Positions 60,251-64,000 of a DNA stretch of 64,000 bases are shown here, in pieces. A program made the position numbers and the translations under genes. The DNA lies in NCBI GenBank assembly GCA_037962975.1, contig CM075671.1, positions 45,842,501-45,906,500 on the forward strand, in the 5' to 3' direction. Source of the DNA: Clitoria ternatea (taxonomy: Eukaryota; Streptophyta; Magnoliopsida; Fabales; Fabaceae). Under the pieces are notes generated by a model, which was given only the letters and a program-made list of their open reading frames with translations, ran no database searches and was not told the DNA's origin. Numbering within the stretch: position 1 is the stretch's first letter; every line of letters starts with the position of its first letter.

Positions 60251-60356
60251 GTGATTTAAGCTTGAATATTTTAGCATTGAATTGATAAGACAGTGTAAAT
60301 AAATTTGTTTTCAATTTTTTTTTTTTAGAAACCTTGCTACTTTGAGTTCTTGATTT

Positions 60357-62303
60357 ATGATCTTGAGAGGACAGGGTACAAAAGAACAGCTTGCATTTGA
60401 TCCTGAGATAGATAGGTTCCTCAAGAAAATCAAGAAAGCAAAGCAGAACTTCCAAGAAGGACAAACTTCCTCTGATACAATGGATGACAACAGCAATAAT
60501 CAAAATCCACCAAGGAGAACACTTGGAGACTATGCTTTACAGCAAGGGCCAAGACATTTCTCAAGCATTGCAATCCCAAACACTGTCAGAGCACTAGAAA
60601 TGAAACCAGCATTTCTGAGTTTGATTAGTTCACATCAATTCCATGGAATGTCCAGTGAAGATCCGTACACTCACTTGGCCACATTCTATGAATTGGTTGG
60701 AACCATGGGATTTGACCAAGATGTTATTGATGCTGCATATCTAAGACTATTTCCTTTTTCTTTAGCAGGAAAAGCAAAGGAGTGGTTACAATCTCATCCA
60801 AATCAAAGTTTGAATAGCTAGAACATAGTTGAAGAAAAATTTCTACAAAGGTTCTTTCCTCCATCTAGATTCATCAAGGCCAAATCAGATATTACAACAT
60901 TTAGACAAGGCCAAGATGAACCTTTTTGTGAGGCATGGGAACGCTTTAAAACACTGCTCAGAAAATGCCCAAACCATGGACTTGAAGATATTGCACAACT
61001 TAATATTTTTTACAGTGGTCTAAGGGCTGACACTAAAATGATTTTAGATGCAGCAGCAGGAGGAACAATGATGACAGTGGATGCTGACCAAGCCACAAGG
61101 ATAATAGAAGCTTTATCCTCAACAGACTACTAAGCTCAACATGATCGTCAGCAAGTTCAAAGGAAAGGAGTCCTTGACTTAAACACCACAGATGCCATTT
61201 TAGCACAGAACAAAATTCTGACCCAACAACTAGAAGCATTGACCAAAAAGATAGCCAATCTTCCACAACAATTACATGCTGTACAATCATCACAACCAGG
61301 GCAACAACAAATGCCTGCAACATGTAACTTTTGTGGAGGAGATCATCTCAATGAGAACTGTGGATCACAAGAAGCAACTGTATACTTCATGAACAACCAA
61401 GGAAGGTCTGGTAATTTCAATTCAAATTTTTCTAACCAACCATTTCAGGGATGGAGAAGTAACCAAAACCAAGGCCAAGGATGGAAGCAAGAGCCCAGCT
61501 CTTCAAATAAACCATATCAAAATAATGGTCCTTCTTTGGTGGAGAGAACTTCTAGATTGGAGGACACCTTGGAAAAATTTATGCAAACTTCTTTAGCAAG
61601 TCAAAAGAACAATGAGGCATCACTTAGGAACTTGGAAACACAATTGGGACAACTAGCCCAACAACTTGCTGAGAAACAGAAGCCTCAGTATGGAGCAAAC
61701 ACTGAAACAAACCCAATAGAGCATTGCAAGGCTGTGACCACACTGACTGAGGAAATAACTAAGGAAGAAGATGGACATGATACTATCATCTCTGAAGCAG
61801 TACCTTATAACACCAAAGATCCAGGGAGTTTTTCTATTCCTGTTACTATTGAAAATCTTTCAAAAAGTAAAGCTTTATTAGATCTTGGTGCTAGTGTAAA
61901 TTTGATGCCATTATCCACACTTAAAAGTATAGGGGATTTTTCAGTAAAGCCAACAAACATGACCTTAAAAATGGCAGATCAATCAATAAAAACCCCTTAT
62001 GGTATTGCTAAAAACATTGAGGTCAAAGTTGATCAATTTGAATTTCATGAGAATTTTGTTGTCATAGATATGGAGGAAGATCCTGAAGTTCCCCTAATAC
62101 TAGGGAGACCATTCTTGAAAGCAGCCAAAGTCATCATAGATGTGGATGACAGAAAAGTAAAAATTCGAGTGCAAAAAGAACAAGTTGATTTTGCTATTGA
62201 AGGTGCACTTGAAAAACAGAATGGAAGAAAGCCAAGGCCTGACTTAGGCAAGGAGGTGGAAAAACTCAATACTCTTATCCACCAACTCCATGACCCAACT
62301 TGA
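60357..62303 (+). pseudogene. Athila B gag-protease, two nonsense codons
   Basis: One frame from MILRGQGTKEQ (60357) to the stop at 62301, broken by TAG at 60819 (where the related gag has Trp) and TAA at 61131. Gag domain (LRLFPFSLAGKAKEWL, FLQRFFPPSRF, FYSGLRADTKMI), zinc finger CNFCGGDHLNENC near 61325, a coiled segment (SLRNLETQLGQLAQQLAEKQ), and a retropepsin region (LLDLGASVNLMPLS near 61867, LILGRPFLKA near 62095). The product ends soon after the protease, without the acidic linker and RT that follow in element A. Such gag-bearing, pol-less elements may be moved by an autonomous partner's enzymes. Confidence 0.9.
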
Positions 62304-63852
62304 AAAATCAGGCGTCAAGCTAATGACGTTAAACAAGCGCTTATTGGGAGGCAACCCAATCTTTTATGTTTTCTTTTCATCATGTTGATTTTACCTTAAG
62401 TATATTTTATCATAAGATTGAATTTTTCTTTTATTTTTCAGGCAGCTCATCCAGTTCATCCCACTCATTATCCGAAAGCAAGTTTGTAACCCACAGTGTT
62501 TAGCCTGGGACAGGCCTTCTTTCTTAGGAGGGGTGAGACTTCATAGGCTAGACCAGGACCCTCCTCACAAGGGCCTCCGGCAAGGAAACATGAGACAGAG
62601 GATGACTCTTCTAAGGATGAGTGATGAGTTTACTGCTTTAGTTTTTATTGCTTTAGTTTACTTTGAGTTAGTTTTGTCTAACATTACTGCAGCATACTTT
62701 GAAAATTTTTTTTTTTATGCTTTCGGTTAATTGTTTGGATATACCATTACATGCTTGCAGTTGTACCAATTTTGAAAACCCCAACCAAAGATTTTACTTT
62801 TTGAACAAGAAAAGTTTCTAAGCAACAGAATGTTTTTAGGCAATAACACTGATTCTTTTTTTTTTAGGCAAAATGACTTAATTAAGAACCAAGGAACTGG
62901 AATGCATGTACTTTTGCTTGTTTACATGACTTGAACCCTTTTTTGTTAGAATAAGGAAGAAAATAAGCCTTATATCTTGTTATGAAGTGAGAAATCTAAA
63001 CACTTGAGAGCCTCATTTGAATTTGTTAAATTGGCATTGACTGATTTTCTAATTAAACCTTTTCTTAAGAAACAAGCAAGGAAATGATAAGGCAATTTTG
63101 GAAACATAGTCAGCCAAGAGCCAAAAAGCTACCCTGATAAAAATATCCGATTCTTTTGGCAGCCCATCTTTGAGCCATAAAAGCATGAAATTTTTTCTCT
63201 GCCCTGAGCTAAGCATAAAAGCAAAAATTCTATCTCACCTGCATGTTCATCTTGAAAAAGAGCATAAAATATTTTTCTCAAAAGGAGATGAAACAAATGG
63301 AGGCAGTAGAAGAAAATGCAAGAAGAATAGTAAGCTCTCCAAAAATGTATAAAAGAGCTGGAGGAAAACAAAAGAAAACTCTGAAGTTTCAATGCAAAGA
63401 AGGAGCCTTCTAATTTGTTAAATATATTAACCAAAAACACTTATGCTCTTCTTTAAACATGCGTTTTAAAACCAAGAAAAACCAAAGATTCTTGTTAGCC
63501 CAGCCTCATTACATCCTCAAAAGACCTTTTGATCCTTGCTATTCATTTGAATTTTGGTTTTACTGGAAATGACGGGCAATGTTAACTGAGCAGTTCTAAT
63601 GATGGAAGAGTGAAACAGACACATGGTAAGAAATAATGAGAGTTCTATATTCTTACAGCAATGGGTTACATGCTTTATGAACAAGGTAATGGTGCATTAC
63701 ATTTTAAAGGAATTGGTATTAAGAAAATCATTTGCCTAGACATCAACTCAGATTATTGTCTTTTAAACTTTTTGTCTGCAACAGAAACTTAGATTTTTGA
63801 ACGCTTGATTCTCTTTCCTAAACTTCTTTTTACTTGAGGACAAGCAAAAATC
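62304..63852. other. Athila B 3' untranslated region
   Basis: It starts with GTCAAGCTAATGACG...AAGCGCTT...GGGAGGCAACCC (62313-62356), matching the block after Athila A pol. The rest is A+T-rich without a supported gene. The minus-strand frame at 63440-63129 lacks any recognisable domain. Confidence 0.7.
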
Positions 63853-63868
63853 TAGGTTGGGGAGAGTT
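63853..63868 (+). other. Athila B polypurine tract
   Basis: AGGTTGGGGAGAGTT immediately precedes the 3' LTR start TGATAAGTGC, the usual Athila arrangement. Confidence 0.88.
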
Positions 63869-64000
63869 TGATAAGTGCTTATTTTATGATTAAATTCATG
63901 ACTCAATTGGATCCATTTCCTGAAATACTTAACTAGATTGATAAAATTGAGCATGATTTTTATTATAAATAATAATGTGTTAAGTAAATAAGCTTGCTCT
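63869..64000 (+). repeat. Athila B 3' LTR (first 132 bp only)
   Basis: TGATAAGTGCTTATTTTATG matches the 5' LTR start with one difference, and over the whole 132 bp only two positions differ. The window ends here. Confidence 0.93.

Larger units (their letters stand above)
58466..64000 (+). mobile_element. Athila-type element B, gag-protease only (non-autonomous), truncated by the window end
   Basis: 5' LTR 58466-60226, primer-binding site 60232, gag-protease 60357-62303, 3' untranslated region, polypurine tract, and the first 132 bp of the 3' LTR from 63869. There is no RT, RNase H or integrase. The post-pol landmark block follows 9 bp after the gag-protease stop, so pol was removed without losing the flank. 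The left target copy would be CCGTC (58461-58465). It appears inserted in Athila A's 3' untranslated region. The visible LTR ends differ at 2 of 132 positions. Confidence 0.88.

Noticed and set aside
61033..61323. Hydrophobic ORF antisense to Athila B gag
   Set aside because: It is the complement of the gag frame, with no independent start context or domain.

Overview
This is plant nuclear DNA, most likely from a legume of the bean group (Phaseoleae). That placement is an inference from an intron-rich plant gene, A+T-rich intergenic sequence and the style of the LTR retrotransposons; no species marker was found. The window holds one intact host gene at its left end. The rest, about 90%, is a stack of transposable elements inserted into one another.

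Left end (1-6.4 kb): a 12-exon minus-strand gene for SAICAR synthetase (PUR7, purine biosynthesis) occupies 5945 down to 1385. All splice junctions are canonical and the reading frame is continuous (402 aa). A probable reversed solo LTR (6369-7794) and a piece of an older Gypsy LTR follow.

Middle (8-41.3 kb): a SIRE-type Copia element (7987-41281, duplicated target ACTTT) is split by two later insertions. A 6.4-kb CACTA DNA transposon (8593-15001, target ATT) sits in its 5' LTR; the uninterrupted 3' LTR shows the empty site. The CACTA element carries fragments of at least three host genes (NBP35, SPIKE1/SPK1 and coatomer alpha/COPA) and no transposase that I recognise. A 16.9-kb Tat-type Gypsy element (17480-34391, target TGTGG) interrupts the Copia gag. 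Its sense gag-pol is full of stop codons. Its 3' part carries two related antisense, intron-containing ORFs; one has frameshifts, the other appears intact (851 aa after splicing). The end of the first module keeps a relic of the polypurine tract and LTR start, so the 3' module appears to be tandemly duplicated. Downstream of the Copia pol lies an env-position ORF broken by one stop.

Right part (41.3-64 kb): an unassigned repeat-like tract precedes a large, minisatellite-rich, Ogre/Tat-like repeat (from about 43133). An Athila-type Gypsy element (A, from 49586; gag-pol in one frame with two in-frame TAG codons) is inserted in it. A second Athila-type element (B, from 58466) then follows A's 3' untranslated region and is probably nested in it. 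B keeps gag and protease but has lost reverse transcriptase, RNase H and integrase. The window ends 132 bp into B's 3' LTR, so the distal parts of B, A and the Ogre-like element lie outside.

Recurring themes: the LTRs and spacers of unrelated families carry dense arrays of short near-palindromes (TAATCGATTA in the Copia element, CGCTTGAGCG-like in Athila and Ogre-like elements), and several Gypsy spacers are saturated with CACTCGG. Nonsense mutations are mostly the kind expected from cytosine deamination. No rRNA, tRNA or CRISPR array was found.
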